A DNA stretch of 64,000 nt from an uncultured Sphingomonadaceae bacterium (GTDB lineage: Bacteria > Pseudomonadota > Alphaproteobacteria > Sphingomonadales > Sphingomonadaceae). The stretch covers positions 983,501 through 1,047,500 of the forward strand of contig CANMEE010000001.1 of assembly GCA_947496865.1 (NCBI GenBank), read 5' to 3'. Both the position numbers and the translations under genes were made by a program. Below are positions 32,831 to 43,887 of the stretch, piece after piece. The notes beneath the pieces are model-generated. The model was not told where the DNA came from. It was given only the letters and a program-made list of their open reading frames with translations, and did not search any database. How positions within the stretch are numbered: the first letter of the stretch is position 1; each line of letters starts with the position of its first letter.

Positions 32831-34423
32831 ATGACGGAAAATATTGCGATCAAACGGGCATTGCTGTCTGTTTCCGACAAAAGCGGTTTGGCTGCGCTGG
32901 GCAAAGAGCTGGCCGCTATGGGCGTGGCTTTGATCTCGACCGGCGGCACGGCCAAGGCGCTGCGTGATGCAGGTTTGGATGTTGCTGATATTTCCGATGT
33001 CACCAACTTCCCTGAGATGATGGATGGCCGTGTGAAAACCCTTCATCCCAAAGTGCATGGCGGCCTGCTCGCGCGGCGCGATGATGCAGGCCATGTCGCG
33101 TCGATGGAAGAACATGATATTGCCGGAATCGATCTGGTGATCGTCAATCTTTATCCCTTTGCCCAGACGGTTGCCAAAGGCGCGGCGCGCGACGAGATTA
33201 TCGAGAATATCGATATTGGTGGACCGAGCATGGTGCGCAGCGCCGCTAAGAATCATGACTTCGTGACGATCGTCACCGATCCTTCGGATTACGACACATT
33301 GCTCGCCGAACTGAAAGAAAGCGGTGGCGCGACCAGCATCGCTTTCCGCAAGAAAATGGCGGCCAAAGCCTTTGCTGCTACGGCGAGCTATGACGGCATG
33401 ATCGCCCAATGGTTCGGTTTTGCCGATCAGGGCCAGATGTTCCCGCCGACCTTGCCGCTCACCATGAGCCAGCCAACCGAATTGCGCTATGGCGAAAACC
33501 CGCATCAGAGCGCGGCGCTTTATCTGCCCGATGGGCCATCGACCAAAGGCATTGCGCAGGCCGAACAGTTACAGGGCAAGGCGCTGAGTTATAATAATTA
33601 TAATGATGCCGATGCCGCGCTGGAACTGGTCAGCGAGTTTCGCGATGGCCCGCCCACGGTCGTGATTGTCAAACATGCCAATCCTTGCGGCGTGGCTAGC
33701 GGCGACAGTATTTTGAATGCTTATAAGACGGCACTCGCCTGTGACAGTGTTTCGGCCTTTGGCGGGATCATCGCGGTGAACCGGCCGTTGGACGGCGCGA
33801 CAGCCGAAGCGATGACCGGTATTTTCACCGAAGTCGTCTGCGCGCCCGATGCTGACGCAGACGCGCGCGCGATATTCGCGAAGAAAAAGAACCTGCGGCT
33901 ATTATTGACCGGTGATCTGCCAGACCCCGCACGGCCCGGCATGGGCGTGAAGTCGATTGCGGGCGGCTATCTGCTGCAGTCACGCGACAACGGTCAGATT
34001 GCGCCAGATGATCTGAAATGCGTCACCAAGCGCCAGCCCAGTGAACAGGAAATGGCAGACTGCCTCTTTGCCTGGACAGTGGCGAAACATGTGAAATCCA
34101 ATGCGATTGTTTACGCCAAAGAAGGCTCGACCGCTGGCGTTGGTGCGGGGCAAATGAACCGTTTGGAATCGGCTCGCATTGCTGCTTGGAAAGCCAAGGA
34201 TGCCGCTGAGAAAGCAGGCTGGAGCGAAACACGGACGATTGGTTCAGCGGTGGCGTCTGATGCCTTCTTCCCCTTTGCCGATGGCTTGATGGCCGCGGTT
34301 GAGGCGGGGGCAACCGCAGTCATTCAACCGGGCGGTTCGATCCGCGACGACGAGGTGATTGCAGCAGCGGATGAAGCCGGTCTCGCGATGCTGCTTACCG
34401 GGATGCGCCACTTCCGGCACTGA
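32831..34423 (+). CDS. purH: Bifunctional AICAR formyltransferase/IMP cyclohydrolase
   Basis: A 530-residue enzyme of the last two steps of IMP synthesis. The N-terminal MGS-fold cyclohydrolase begins [21 protein letters not shown], with the [13 protein letters not shown] loop and [15 protein letters not shown]. The C-terminal formyltransferase carries [25 protein letters not shown] (catalytic Lys and His) and [19 protein letters not shown]. It starts nine bases after the heparinase gene ends, so it is in the rsmB-rpe-heparinase-purH run. Full length. Confidence 0.97.
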   Translation: MTENIAIKRALLSVSDKSGLAALGKELAAMGVALISTGGTAKALRDAGLDVADISDVTNFPEMMDGRVKTLHPKVHGGLLARRDDAGHVASMEEHDIAGIDLVIVNLYPFAQTVAKGAARDEIIENIDIGGPSMVRSAAKNHDFVTIVTDPSDYDTLLAELKESGGATSIAFRKKMAAKAFAATASYDGMIAQWFGFADQGQMFPPTLPLTMSQPTELRYGENPHQSAALYLPDGPSTKGIAQAEQLQGKALSYNNYNDADAALELVSEFRDGPPTVVIVKHANPCGVASGDSILNAYKTALACDSVSAFGGIIAVNRPLDGATAEAMTGIFTEVVCAPDADADARAIFAKKKNLRLLLTGDLPDPARPGMGVKSIAGGYLLQSRDNGQIAPDDLKCVTKRQPSEQEMADCLFAWTVAKHVKSNAIVYAKEGSTAGVGAGQMNRLESARIAAWKAKDAAEKAGWSETRTIGSAVASDAFFPFADGLMAAVEAGATAVIQPGGSIRDDEVIAAADEAGLAMLLTGMRHFRH

Positions 34424-34453
34424 TGAGAATCGTTCCCATTTGGCAGAAGCCTA

Positions 34454-37400
34454 TTATTCTTCTGTCAAAAACGCCTTTGCGCCATCGCCCAGCACCACAA
34501 ATGCAGCCCAATAATAAGGATGGGATGTAATAGGATCATCCATCAGCTTCTGTTGCGCCAGTCGCAACGAGGTTGCCAGCGGCATGTCCTTCTCGGCGCC
34601 AAACATGCCGCCGATTAAACGCTCTGTTGCATCAAAATCATCGGGCACTGGCCAATGGCTGGCAACGACCGATCTTGCGCCAGCCCCAACAAAGGCGCGC
34701 ACCAGTCCGTCCAACGCATAGTTGCCGCCAGTGGCCACGCCCGCTTCGCGCGACGCTCCGACGCTGGCCATACCAGCAGTGTCACAAGCCGACAGGATAA
34801 CGACATCGGCATTAAGCTGCAGGTCGAAAATTTCCTGGAAGCTGAGCAACCCGTCCGAGCCTTTGTCGCCAAAGGAGGTGATGAGCGCGGGCCGTGCCGT
34901 ACATTGCGGTTTGGGCGCAGTCACAAGGCCGTGCGTGGCAAAATGGATGATGCGATATTCGTTGAGATCATCTTGCGCCAAAAGGGCGCTGTCCGAAAAA
35001 CCGGCTCCGGTGATGACGTTTGACTGTGCCGCGCCAACAATATCGCGCGCCAGATGAAGCTCCGCGCCGGAAATCGGATTGCCCCATGTTTCGGTGCCCC
35101 ACTGGCACTGATCATCTTGCGCAGCGGTATATTGCAAGCTGGCATCGGGAACCGCATTTTCGCCTAGCCCGAGATAGCGATACTTTCCTGTCGATGGCGC
35201 AATGGCGCGCACCTCTGCAAAGGAGCGGGGGGACACTGCGATCGACATATCGCGGCCTTTACCAAACCATTGGACGCCGGTAAAATCGAACACATCTGAA
35301 TCGATATCCTGCGTGCGATCAACATAAGCGTCCACGCTTGCTTGATCTTCGACCAGTAAATAGGGCGGCAATTGCAGCAGCGGGCCGTCGGGTTCATATA
35401 TGAGATGCTTCACATCAGCGAGCTGTGCCTCAACCGGCTCGAATAACGAACGGTAGAGCGCGCGCGCCAGTTCCACATTAAACGGATAGGTCGTCGGCGC
35501 GCCATATTCGATACGAACAATAGAATCGCGCAAGTCGTTCACGGTTTGCTGCAGCGCCGCCAAGTCATCGGCAACCTTGAAACTGCGGACGTCATCGGGT
35601 GTCACGAGGATGCTATATATGGCATTGCCCACGATATTGACTTTATAATAAGCTTCACCGGTTTTTAGCAGCTTTTGCATTTCATCAAGCGCCATGGCTT
35701 GTGGGGCGAGGACGCGGTAACGCGGGAATTTGCTCAACTGGGACTGTAATCGCGTCTGCTCAAGCTCCAACGACGTCAGTGCATCTTGCGAATAGCTCAG
35801 GTCGCGAATTTCATCGGCATTAAGCGATGCTTTTGACGAGAGCTGAGCGATCTGGCTTCGCGTCCGAGCAATTTCGCGAGTCCGTGAGACAGCCAAACGA
35901 AATAGCGCAGAGGCTTCATCATCACCTTCTGAAAGCTCGCGCGCAAGGGCTGCCTGGGTTTGCGCGACGCCGGGCCTTTGCAGGGCCTGAGAGGCCAAGA
36001 ACATGGCAGCAGCAGCATCTGAATCATCATCGGGTCGCGCTGTCAGCAATTCAAAATAGGGGCCGAGCAGGTCCCGCATGACGACGGCCGCTCCGGGAAT
36101 GGAATTGCTGTCTTCAACCACTGTCGCATAGAGCGCGAGTGCTTCGTCGACCAAGCCACTGCGCCCCTGAAACCCTGCAAATCTTGCTTTGGCGGCCAGC
36201 AGGGCCGGTGATTGCGGATATTCCGTTTCGAAAATGGCAATGGCTTCAGCGAAATAGCCTTTGGCATTATCGATTTTGCCCAGAAATTCAGAAGTGAGCG
36301 CAAGTTCTGATTGAATGTCCGAGCGTAGCCAGGCGGTAGAAATGACTCGACCACCCCGCACGGCTTCGATCGTCTCCAGTGCCGCATTTTGCGCTTCGGT
36401 CGCCGCCACAAAATCTTTGTTGATACGCATGGCAACACCACGCAGGTGGCTGGCTTGCCCGTCGAGTATCTGACCGCGTTCAAAGTCGCTTAGGCCGCTG
36501 TCAAACCCGCCAACGCGGCGCAGGTTTTCATTTTCTCGATTAATCTGATTGGCCAGTTCCGATGTGATTTCGCCAGACGAAACAACCGAGTCATCAATGC
36601 CGGCGGTAATTTTTACGACCGAGCGATCCAGCAAGGTTAAGGCCGCGTCGGCCTGTTGTTGGTTGAGCAGATGAATGGTCCGGAAATTGCGGATGAGCCG
36701 CTGGGTTACACCATCACGCGCTGCGACCGATTTATCGGCCCGATCAAATAGCGCGTCGGCGCTTGCAAAATTGCCAAGATTAGATTGCTGCAGGCCTTGA
36801 TTGGCTAAAAACTCTGCGCCGCGGCCGGTGCTATTACTGTCGCGTTTCACCAGCGTTTCGAAAAATTCCGACGCTTCTGCATAGCTGCCATTATGATTGC
36901 GGGCATAAGCTTCGCTGCGAGCGCCTTCGATATCGAGCGACCCTGCTTGAATGCGAGCAAAAGCAGCCGGATCGCTAACTGACGTAGTGGCGACTTCCAC
37001 CGCACCGCCAACCGGGCGATCCGAAACAAGAGCTGCGAGGCCAAGGCGCAGCGCGGAATCATATCCGGCAAATCCTTGCGCAATATATGTCGTATTGCCG
37101 CGCGCGACGGCATAAATGCGGTGATCAATCCGTGTCACGCTGTTGGTGCAGATGGTAGAAGATACAGGACCGAGGCTTTCGATCGCAGCCTTGCCTTCTT
37201 GTCGGCAGGTCAGATCGGGCGATGCCGTAAAACCGGCGACAGTGACGGCATCGTCTACCATATCGCGAATGGCCAAGAAGGTTCCGATGCTGGTTGCCGC
37301 ATCCCGGCACACGATATTATAGCCCCGGTCAAACATGCCGGACAATTCCGCAAGATTGGGCGCATTTTGCGCGGTGCATAATACGCCGGTGCTGCCGATC

Positions 37401-37519
37401 CGAAAACTATCCTGTACCGATAAAGGCCGATCGCGGGCGGCCGCCGGTTGAAACGAAAGGCTCGCAAGCGCGCAGCCGAACAACAGTCCAGCGGCCAATT
37501 TATTATGCCGTTTGATCAT
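34454..37519 (-). CDS. Exported TPR-CHAT (caspase-like) protein of a TPS operon
   Basis: A 1021-residue protein with a signal peptide ([21 protein letters not shown], residues about 8-28, quoted in part as [19 protein letters not shown]). Residues about 190-560 form helical repeats of TPR type ([61 protein letters not shown]). The CHAT protease domain occupies the last 300 residues. The catalytic pair is intact: His 863 in IIHFATHG and Cys 912 in [10 protein letters not shown]. The gene's start overlaps the TpsA stop by ATGA. It is probably periplasmic or exported, and may process the giant TpsA or associate with it. Substrate not established. Confidence 0.88.
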   Translation of the reverse strand: MIKRHNKLAAGLLFGCALASLSFQPAAARDRPLSVQDSFRIGSTGVLCTAQNAPNLAELSGMFDRGYNIVCRDAATSIGTFLAIRDMVDDAVTVAGFTASPDLTCRQEGKAAIESLGPVSSTICTNSVTRIDHRIYAVARGNTTYIAQGFAGYDSALRLGLAALVSDRPVGGAVEVATTSVSDPAAFARIQAGSLDIEGARSEAYARNHNGSYAEASEFFETLVKRDSNSTGRGAEFLANQGLQQSNLGNFASADALFDRADKSVAARDGVTQRLIRNFRTIHLLNQQQADAALTLLDRSVVKITAGIDDSVVSSGEITSELANQINRENENLRRVGGFDSGLSDFERGQILDGQASHLRGVAMRINKDFVAATEAQNAALETIEAVRGGRVISTAWLRSDIQSELALTSEFLGKIDNAKGYFAEAIAIFETEYPQSPALLAAKARFAGFQGRSGLVDEALALYATVVEDSNSIPGAAVVMRDLLGPYFELLTARPDDDSDAAAAMFLASQALQRPGVAQTQAALARELSEGDDEASALFRLAVSRTREIARTRSQIAQLSSKASLNADEIRDLSYSQDALTSLELEQTRLQSQLSKFPRYRVLAPQAMALDEMQKLLKTGEAYYKVNIVGNAIYSILVTPDDVRSFKVADDLAALQQTVNDLRDSIVRIEYGAPTTYPFNVELARALYRSLFEPVEAQLADVKHLIYEPDGPLLQLPPYLLVEDQASVDAYVDRTQDIDSDVFDFTGVQWFGKGRDMSIAVSPRSFAEVRAIAPSTGKYRYLGLGENAVPDASLQYTAAQDDQCQWGTETWGNPISGAELHLARDIVGAAQSNVITGAGFSDSALLAQDDLNEYRIIHFATHGLVTAPKPQCTARPALITSFGDKGSDGLLSFQEIFDLQLNADVVILSACDTAGMASVGASREAGVATGGNYALDGLVRAFVGAGARSVVASHWPVPDDFDATERLIGGMFGAEKDMPLATSLRLAQQKLMDDPITSHPYYWAAFVVLGDGAKAFLTEE

Positions 37520-40500
37520 TGTCCGTCCCCCTCGCCAAGGTCAGTTGGTGGCGGTGCGGCTGGTGCCCCCATCAAATTTGGGTTGCCGCCACTGGTCACC
37601 GGTTCTGAAATTGATCCGGTGCTGCTCATGGGGCGGGTGTTGATTATCGAAACAGTCCGTGAAATCGGGCTTTTGCTTGTTGCCTTTTCTTCGGCCTCTT
37701 CTTTTTCTTCTTCTGTCACTTCTTCGTCCGCGCCGTCTTCAACCGTCTCTTGTTGTTCTACGATCGTGTCCCGGATGTTCGTGGCGATAGGCGTGTCTTC
37801 GCTATTCATGGTTATGCAGACCGTTGCGGTGAGCAGGCAACCGTTGACGCTGGACTCAGCCGTGAAACCGCTGGTTGGCGCGGTCGGGAAAAGTGTATCC
37901 CGAACATCGCTGTTGACCACCTGGGTACCATCGGTGTTCAGCGTCGCACCGTAAATGACGACATCGAGATCGTTGCTGCCTGTCGGAATAATCTCTACCT
38001 CGCCGGTTTCTGCATAGAAGCCATAGGCTATCCCACCCACGCCGACATTTTGGATGAGCAATGTTTCTTCGGCCCCAAATGTAATGCGTGCTGCCTGAAT
38101 GGAGCCATTTGGATTGCTCGTTGGTGTGGCTCTAGCCAATATAGCATCCCGTCCAACAAAGAACGGATCAGCTGCCAATTGGTCGAGCAAATCGGTGCTG
38201 CCAACATGAATATGCCGCGCGGAAATATCCAGCGTGCCGCCGAGCGGACCGCCCTCCATAACGATGCCGCCGGTGTCGCTAGCCACGCTGATGATGTCGC
38301 CAGTGAGCGACAAAAGATTGTCCGGTGCCAGATCAGTCAGATTGAGATTGCCCGAAACCCGGATATTATTTGCTGAAGATATCTGCAAAGCACCATCGGG
38401 CCCCACCAGATTGCTGCTCGCTCCGTTTGAACCGGTCAGGTCGAGGTCACCGATGACGATCCCGCTCGAGCCATCAGAATTGATGTTGATCACATTGGAA
38501 CGCAGACGCCCGGCTTCCGCATTGCTTAACGCATAGCCCAACGGACCGGAAGCGACATCGCCGATTGAAGCGCCGTCTGTGCCGCTATTGGTCAATGTCA
38601 GTTCGGCGGTATTTTCATCGCCCAAACCACCGCTCGCGCCGATATCGATGTCACTGGATATCAAGCTTATAACTGGCGCGGTTACGACGCCGCCAAAGCC
38701 TGCTAATCCAGCGGCTTCAATATCGAACAAGGTGGAAAGCGTCACATTGCCCTGACTGACGAAATCGCCTGCCGTGGCGGCTACCAAATTACCACCGGAT
38801 GCAGCGCCATTGATCGTAATCGAACCGCTGATTGCGACCGGATCAAGCGCGAATAGGGGCGTGGGATCGCCGCCAGGACCAAAGAATGACTGCATGCTGG
38901 AATTGGCGAGATATATGAAGTTATCGGGACCGCTAGCCGTGCTGATCGCGCCTGTCGTGATGCCAGTGCCTGCCAAGAATATGGCATCAGTCGCGCTGAT
39001 GACATTACCGGTGGTTATGGCTGTTGGCGTCAACAGGCCAATGGCGCCCAAACCGGTAGAAAGATCGCCGGTCGAAATGCCTCCAGCGGTATCAATGGCA
39101 ATACCCAAGACACCGCCATTGCCAACGCCCTGCGCCGAAATATCACCGTAATTGCCGTTACCCAGGGCCTGTGATTCAAAAGCACCATCCGTCATAATCG
39201 CGCCGGTGCTTAGGATGGATTGGTCGGAATCGAGTCTGATGTTGTCAGGACTGGTCAAACTGCCGGTCTGCACATTGCCGCCCGCCGAAATATCGATCAA
39301 CCCGCCGCTGTCCAAATCGCCGGTTATCAATGTCCCGGTAGCATCGAGCATAAGATCACCGACGCTCGTCAAATTTCCGGTCTGCGCGTTACCGGTGACG
39401 GTAATATCAACTACGCCACCGCTGGCGATATCGCCAAAGCTGATATCACCGACGACCGCTGTGGTAAAACCAGCTGCAGCCTGGATATTTGTGCTCAGAA
39501 TAACATCGGCTGGTGATGCCAATAAGGTTGTGCCCCCGACAGACAGCAATCCGGGATTAACCGGTGGCACGCCGTCGCTGCTGACGACAAAGCTACCGTT
39601 GGTATCCAGATCAAGGTTGCCGCCGATGGTAATCGCGCCCGTATCTGTCACCACAGCGATGTTGCTATCGGTGACCAAAGTCAGGTCATTGGTGACATTG
39701 AGCGTGCCATCTACGGCAGAGAGGAAACTTGGGAAATCGCCTGCATCGGCTGTATCACCCGATATAAACGCATCATAAGACGCGATGGTGGCTGTGCCCT
39801 GCACAATATCGATGGCACCAGTCCCGACTATACTGGTTCCCGCAACGGACCCTGCGCCGCCATTGGCCGTACTGAAAATACTGATATTGCCAGCATTTAG
39901 CGAACCCTGTTCCATACGGTTGAAGCGGTTGGTTACTAATATAGTGGCGTCAGGCCCGGTCGTATTGCCGCCATTGCCTTGCGCGGCGCCTGTGCCGCCG
40001 TCGCCACCGGCTGATTGGGCCGTATAGTTCACGTCGCCGAAAATGACCGGCGAACCGCGCGACAATAATGTCAACGCGCCAGCGGAAGCTTCACCGCCAT
40101 TGCCGCCATCACCGACTATCGCGCCCGTTCCCCCGTCACCGCCATTGCCTGCCACCGCATCGGCCATAATGATCATATTGCCAAATGTCGCAGCTCCCAA
40201 ATTAGCTGGTGTGTCAATGCCGCTCGTGGTGCCGACCTGAACAAAAGCCGCCGTAGCAGACCCGCCGGAACCACCATTGCCGCCCGTGCCAACTCCGCCA
40301 TCACCGCCAGAGCCGCCAAGGCCGCCTGTCGCAGAGCTGTTTATGTTAACATTGCCCAGCGTCAGAACGCCGCTACCCGATGAACCTAAAAGCGCTATAG
40401 CGCCGCTCGCCACGGCATCACCGCCATTGCCACCGGGGGCACCGCCGATCGCATTTCCGCCATTGCCCGCGCTGGTTGTACTATTGATGGCTGTGTCACC

Positions 40501-43500
40501 GAAACTGATGCTGCTGAGACCACCGGCTGCCGAATTGCGGGCCTGGATGGTCACCGCTCCGCTGGTTGCGGTCCCGCCATCAAATCCTGCGCCGCCGATG
40601 CCGCCAGTCGCGTTAACCGCAATGTTCAAGCCATTGCCAGACAGCGCACCGTCGCCTCCGCCAAGCGCTGTGATATCTGCAGAACCACCGGTTGCGTTGC
40701 CGCCGTTGCCGCCATTCCCGATCGAGGTGCCACCAACGGCAATGCCGGAAAGCATTGTATTGCCAATAATATCGATTGTGCTCGCCGGCCCAACGGAAAT
40801 TCCCACAAAGCCACCCACTCCTTCGCCGCCGCTGTCACCAGCGCTGCCGGTTCCGTCCGCAGAAAGATCGAGCGCTCCAGCGACGAAAATATTCGCCAGA
40901 CTGCCATTTGTTGAGAGTTGGATTGCACCGCCGGCCCCGTCGCCGCCAGCGCCCATAGCCATTCCGCCGGTACCGAATGCCGTTCCAATCAGGCCGTTGA
41001 AGTTCATTGACGTACCGGTATCCGCCGTGATGGTTATATTGCCGCCCGTCGCCGTTCCGCCATCGCCGCTCGAGATATTGTTATTCTGGGCAAATGTATT
41101 GATGGTCGTTGCACCAAGGTCGATCAGATTATTGGGACCGCCACTGCCGGAGATAGTGACCGAACCACCCAGGGTATTGCCGCCGTTGATGTTTGCTCCG
41201 CCATCGCCCGCATCAAGCGCCTCGGCAAAAATAAATGTGTCCGTTCCAACTAAAAAATTTGCATTGCCGCCGATTGCTTCCACCGAAATTGTGCCGGCTG
41301 TACCATCGCCACCGTCACTGCCGCCATCATTGGCGCCGCCAAATCCATTGGCCTGCAGCGTCAATTGAGCGGTCGCACTTACCGTACTATTTGCTCCGGC
41401 CCGGGCAACAATCGACCCGGCCGTTCCGTTGCCGGACCCTCCTCCGGCCGAAATGCTGTCTCCTCCCAAACCGGATGATATGAAAGTGGCATCACCAACC
41501 AGATTCACAATGCCGCCGCCATCGGCCAGCAAGTTCACTGTTCCGCCAAAACCGTCACCGGCTCCCGCTCCGCCGTCGAAACCACCCAATCCGTCAGCGG
41601 AAGCAAAACTGGTCCCGCTAATTGTCAACATGCCGCCATTGGCGAAGATGGTTGCATTGCCGCCGGTGCCGTCATTTGAACCAGATCCGGTGATGCCGTT
41701 CGCACTCAGGTTGGCGTTGTCGTTGATCGTCAGATTGCCGCCGCTCGTTTCCAGTGCGACAGAGCCACCGAAACTGCTGCTTTCGCCAAATGCTTCCGCG
41801 TTGACGTCAACCGGACCGGTTATTGTAATGTTACCAGGGCCAGATCTGATCGTGCTGGAACCACCCAGAGCGGTTCCGGACATGCCCAAGCTGCTAAAAC
41901 CGCCAATGACTGGGCTTCCTAGCTGCACATCCGCGCCGGTTGTTATAATGCCGGTTGCGTCAGATGTTGTAATTAACATCGCACCACCGGTCACATCGCC
42001 GCCATTGCCAAGCGCATCGCTGTTGCCGCCCTGCACCATTCCGCCAGCGATGAGCGCGCCGACAAAATTCAATGTGGTTCCGGAACCGGCATCGATCGCA
42101 ATGTCACCGCCTAGGGCCGAACCGGCATCGCCGAAAAATGCATCGGCACCCAATGCACCGGTGCCAAGTGTTGTGACACCGCTGATGTCGATCAGATTAT
42201 TAGCGCCACCCGTGCCGGAAATAGTGATCGTGCCGCCAACGGCATTGCCGTTTGTGTCATTCAATCCGCCATTACCCGACGACCCGTTGCTCGCCGCAGA
42301 AATGGACAAATTGCCGTCAATGGATATGGTTGAATTGCCATTATTGGCCAATAGTCTGCCGGTACCGCCAATGCCGTTGCCGCCATCGACCCCGCTACCG
42401 CTAAAACCGCCAATGCCGTCGGCGAACATCGTGACTGAGCCGCTGACATTTACAGTGCCGCCGCCTTCTGCGCCAATCTCTACTGTTCCGCCAAACCCGT
42501 CACCAAGCTTGCCAACGCTGAAATTATCCGCGCCCGTACCATTGGCACTGAGCATGACATCGCCATTTAAAGTAATGGTTCCGCCGCTGCCGAGTATGCC
42601 CACCACGCCACCGGTCCCGTCTGCCCCGTCCATCACGCCCTGCACATCAGCGCTTAGGTTCGTAATGCCATCGACGGTAATCGCGCTGCCTGCCCCGTTG
42701 GCCATGACGTCGACCAGATCATCGGCCCGCAATGTCAGGTTGGAGGCAAATGCCATTGCGCCTGCATTGGCCGTCGCCGTAATATTGGTCGAAGCACGAG
42801 CGGTAACGGCCGAGGTAAAGCTGTTATTTTCAATCTCTATCGACGCATCAATCCCGTTGACCGGCGTGTTCGCAATGACATTGCCCGCGACATTGCGGCC
42901 GGCAGATAAAATCACTGCATTGCCAACAACATCGGCAGCTCCGGCAATATCAAAACCAATATCCCCGCCATTTTGGATGGCGATGCTGATCGCGTTGTTT
43001 TTCGGGACGGCAACCGCATAGACACGGTGATTATCACCCGCGCCGCTGCTGACAGGACCGGCGGTGACACCATTATGTGTGAGCGCGATACCGCTTGGGA
43101 TATCGCCGTCCGTGCCAATGGTAACGTTAACGTCAAACAGGCCCTGATTAAATGTAATCGATGCCTGTTCCGCCGCGATATAGGCGGCCGAGCCGTTTAC
43201 GTCGACATTGCCCGACTGACCTACAATAGGTGCAAGCAGGCCGACATAGCTGTTTTCCGGCGTCAGCGTGACCGAAGCACCGGCATCAATTTCGGCAAAG
43301 GTGCCGCTAATCGCCGGGGCGAAACTGGTCGTTCCGGCGGGATCGATAAAATTACCGTCCGGATCAACAAACGGATCAGCGGTGGTGAGGAAAAGCCCGC
43401 CCACATCAACAACAGCCGTACTGCCGATGACGATACCGCCGGGCGCATAAAACCAAACGCTTCCGCCCGGAAGAAATCCGCTGAACCCATCAGTCACCTG

Positions 43501-43887
43501 CGTGGTAATATTTCCGTTTAAAATTATCGGCCGCGTATTATCGACCGGTATAATGCGATTGAGGACGGTGAAGTCTGCTGGTCCACCCATATCGGTCTGG
43601 AAAATAGCTGCATTACCGTCCGGCAAAAAATCAATGTCCGCGCCATTAACCGCTGTGTCATTGGGCGCCCAATCAATCACCACCTGATCTGCAAAAGCCG
43701 TGATCGTATCGACAAATGCGTTTGAACTAATGTCCGCATCACCGGATGAAACCGTTGGCGTTCCTTGAAAGGCCTGTTGGGCATGGACGGCTGAGGACGT
43801 GCCAAAGACAAGGCCAAGGGCGAGCGCCGCACTGGACCCAAGCGATCTATAGCGAGCCGAATGTGATAGCCTCGATTGGACGGTCAT
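37516..43887 (-). CDS. Giant two-partner secretion exoprotein (TpsA, filamentous haemagglutinin-type)
   Basis: A 2123-residue secreted protein. A signal peptide ends near AVHAQQ (residues about 36-38). The N-terminal TPS domain (about residues 40-260) contains IILNGNITTQVTDGF, GSVWFYAPGGIVIGSTAVVD and VGGLFLTT, corresponding to the haemagglutination-activity domain; the usual NPNG loop reads APGG. The middle, about 1,500 residues, is rich in Gly, Asn, Asp, Ser and Thr and repeats a GGxGxGGTxxIxAxGG pattern, consistent with a right-handed beta-helix. The C-terminus has a highly acidic segment (EEVTEEEKEEAEEKA) and a Pro-rich end. Start ATG 43887 (TAATG overlap with tpsB) is preferred over 43902. 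It is likely a surface or secreted adhesin or matrix protein. Confidence 0.88.
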   Translation of the reverse strand: MTVQSRLSHSARYRSLGSSAALALGLVFGTSSAVHAQQAFQGTPTVSSGDADISSNAFVDTITAFADQVVIDWAPNDTAVNGADIDFLPDGNAAIFQTDMGGPADFTVLNRIIPVDNTRPIILNGNITTQVTDGFSGFLPGGSVWFYAPGGIVIGSTAVVDVGGLFLTTADPFVDPDGNFIDPAGTTSFAPAISGTFAEIDAGASVTLTPENSYVGLLAPIVGQSGNVDVNGSAAYIAAEQASITFNQGLFDVNVTIGTDGDIPSGIALTHNGVTAGPVSSGAGDNHRVYAVAVPKNNAISIAIQNGGDIGFDIAGAADVVGNAVILSAGRNVAGNVIANTPVNGIDASIEIENNSFTSAVTARASTNITATANAGAMAFASNLTLRADDLVDVMANGAGSAITVDGITNLSADVQGVMDGADGTGGVVGILGSGGTITLNGDVMLSANGTGADNFSVGKLGDGFGGTVEIGAEGGGTVNVSGSVTMFADGIGGFSGSGVDGGNGIGGTGRLLANNGNSTISIDGNLSISAASNGSSGNGGLNDTNGNAVGGTITISGTGGANNLIDISGVTTLGTGALGADAFFGDAGSALGGDIAIDAGSGTTLNFVGALIAGGMVQGGNSDALGNGGDVTGGAMLITTSDATGIITTGADVQLGSPVIGGFSSLGMSGTALGGSSTIRSGPGNITITGPVDVNAEAFGESSSFGGSVALETSGGNLTINDNANLSANGITGSGSNDGTGGNATIFANGGMLTISGTSFASADGLGGFDGGAGAGDGFGGTVNLLADGGGIVNLVGDATFISSGLGGDSISAGGGSGNGTAGSIVARAGANSTVSATAQLTLQANGFGGANDGGSDGGDGTAGTISVEAIGGNANFLVGTDTFIFAEALDAGDGGANINGGNTLGGSVTISGSGGPNNLIDLGATTINTFAQNNNISSGDGGTATGGNITITADTGTSMNFNGLIGTAFGTGGMAMGAGGDGAGGAIQLSTNGSLANIFVAGALDLSADGTGSAGDSGGEGVGGFVGISVGPASTIDIIGNTMLSGIAVGGTSIGNGGNGGNATGGSADITALGGGDGALSGNGLNIAVNATGGIGGAGFDGGTATSGAVTIQARNSAAGGLSSISFGDTAINSTTSAGNGGNAIGGAPGGNGGDAVASGAIALLGSSGSGVLTLGNVNINSSATGGLGGSGGDGGVGTGGNGGSGGSATAAFVQVGTTSGIDTPANLGAATFGNMIIMADAVAGNGGDGGTGAIVGDGGNGGEASAGALTLLSRGSPVIFGDVNYTAQSAGGDGGTGAAQGNGGNTTGPDATILVTNRFNRMEQGSLNAGNISIFSTANGGAGSVAGTSIVGTGAIDIVQGTATIASYDAFISGDTADAGDFPSFLSAVDGTLNVTNDLTLVTDSNIAVVTDTGAITIGGNLDLDTNGSFVVSSDGVPPVNPGLLSVGGTTLLASPADVILSTNIQAAAGFTTAVVGDISFGDIASGGVVDITVTGNAQTGNLTSVGDLMLDATGTLITGDLDSGGLIDISAGGNVQTGSLTSPDNIRLDSDQSILSTGAIMTDGAFESQALGNGNYGDISAQGVGNGGVLGIAIDTAGGISTGDLSTGLGAIGLLTPTAITTGNVISATDAIFLAGTGITTGAISTASGPDNFIYLANSSMQSFFGPGGDPTPLFALDPVAISGSITINGAASGGNLVAATAGDFVSQGNVTLSTLFDIEAAGLAGFGGVVTAPVISLISSDIDIGASGGLGDENTAELTLTNSGTDGASIGDVASGPLGYALSNAEAGRLRSNVININSDGSSGIVIGDLDLTGSNGASSNLVGPDGALQISSANNIRVSGNLNLTDLAPDNLLSLTGDIISVASDTGGIVMEGGPLGGTLDISARHIHVGSTDLLDQLAADPFFVGRDAILARATPTSNPNGSIQAARITFGAEETLLIQNVGVGGIAYGFYAETGEVEIIPTGSNDLDVVIYGATLNTDGTQVVNSDVRDTLFPTAPTSGFTAESSVNGCLLTATVCITMNSEDTPIATNIRDTIVEQQETVEDGADEEVTEEEKEEAEEKATSKSPISRTVSIINTRPMSSTGSISEPVTSGGNPNLMGAPAAPPPTDLGEGDGQ

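Noticed and set aside
40277..43021. Long plus-strand open frames (363 and 530 codons) rich in Pro, Ala and Ser opposite the TpsA gene
   Set aside because: They are the complement of the Gly/Asn-rich repeats of TpsA, which leave the antisense frame open. They have no ribosome-binding site, signal or recognisable domain.
37516..43887. Repeated DNA resembling a CRISPR or tandem-repeat array
   Set aside because: The repetition is protein-level Gly-rich beta-helix coding; units vary in length and sequence and there are no spacers.
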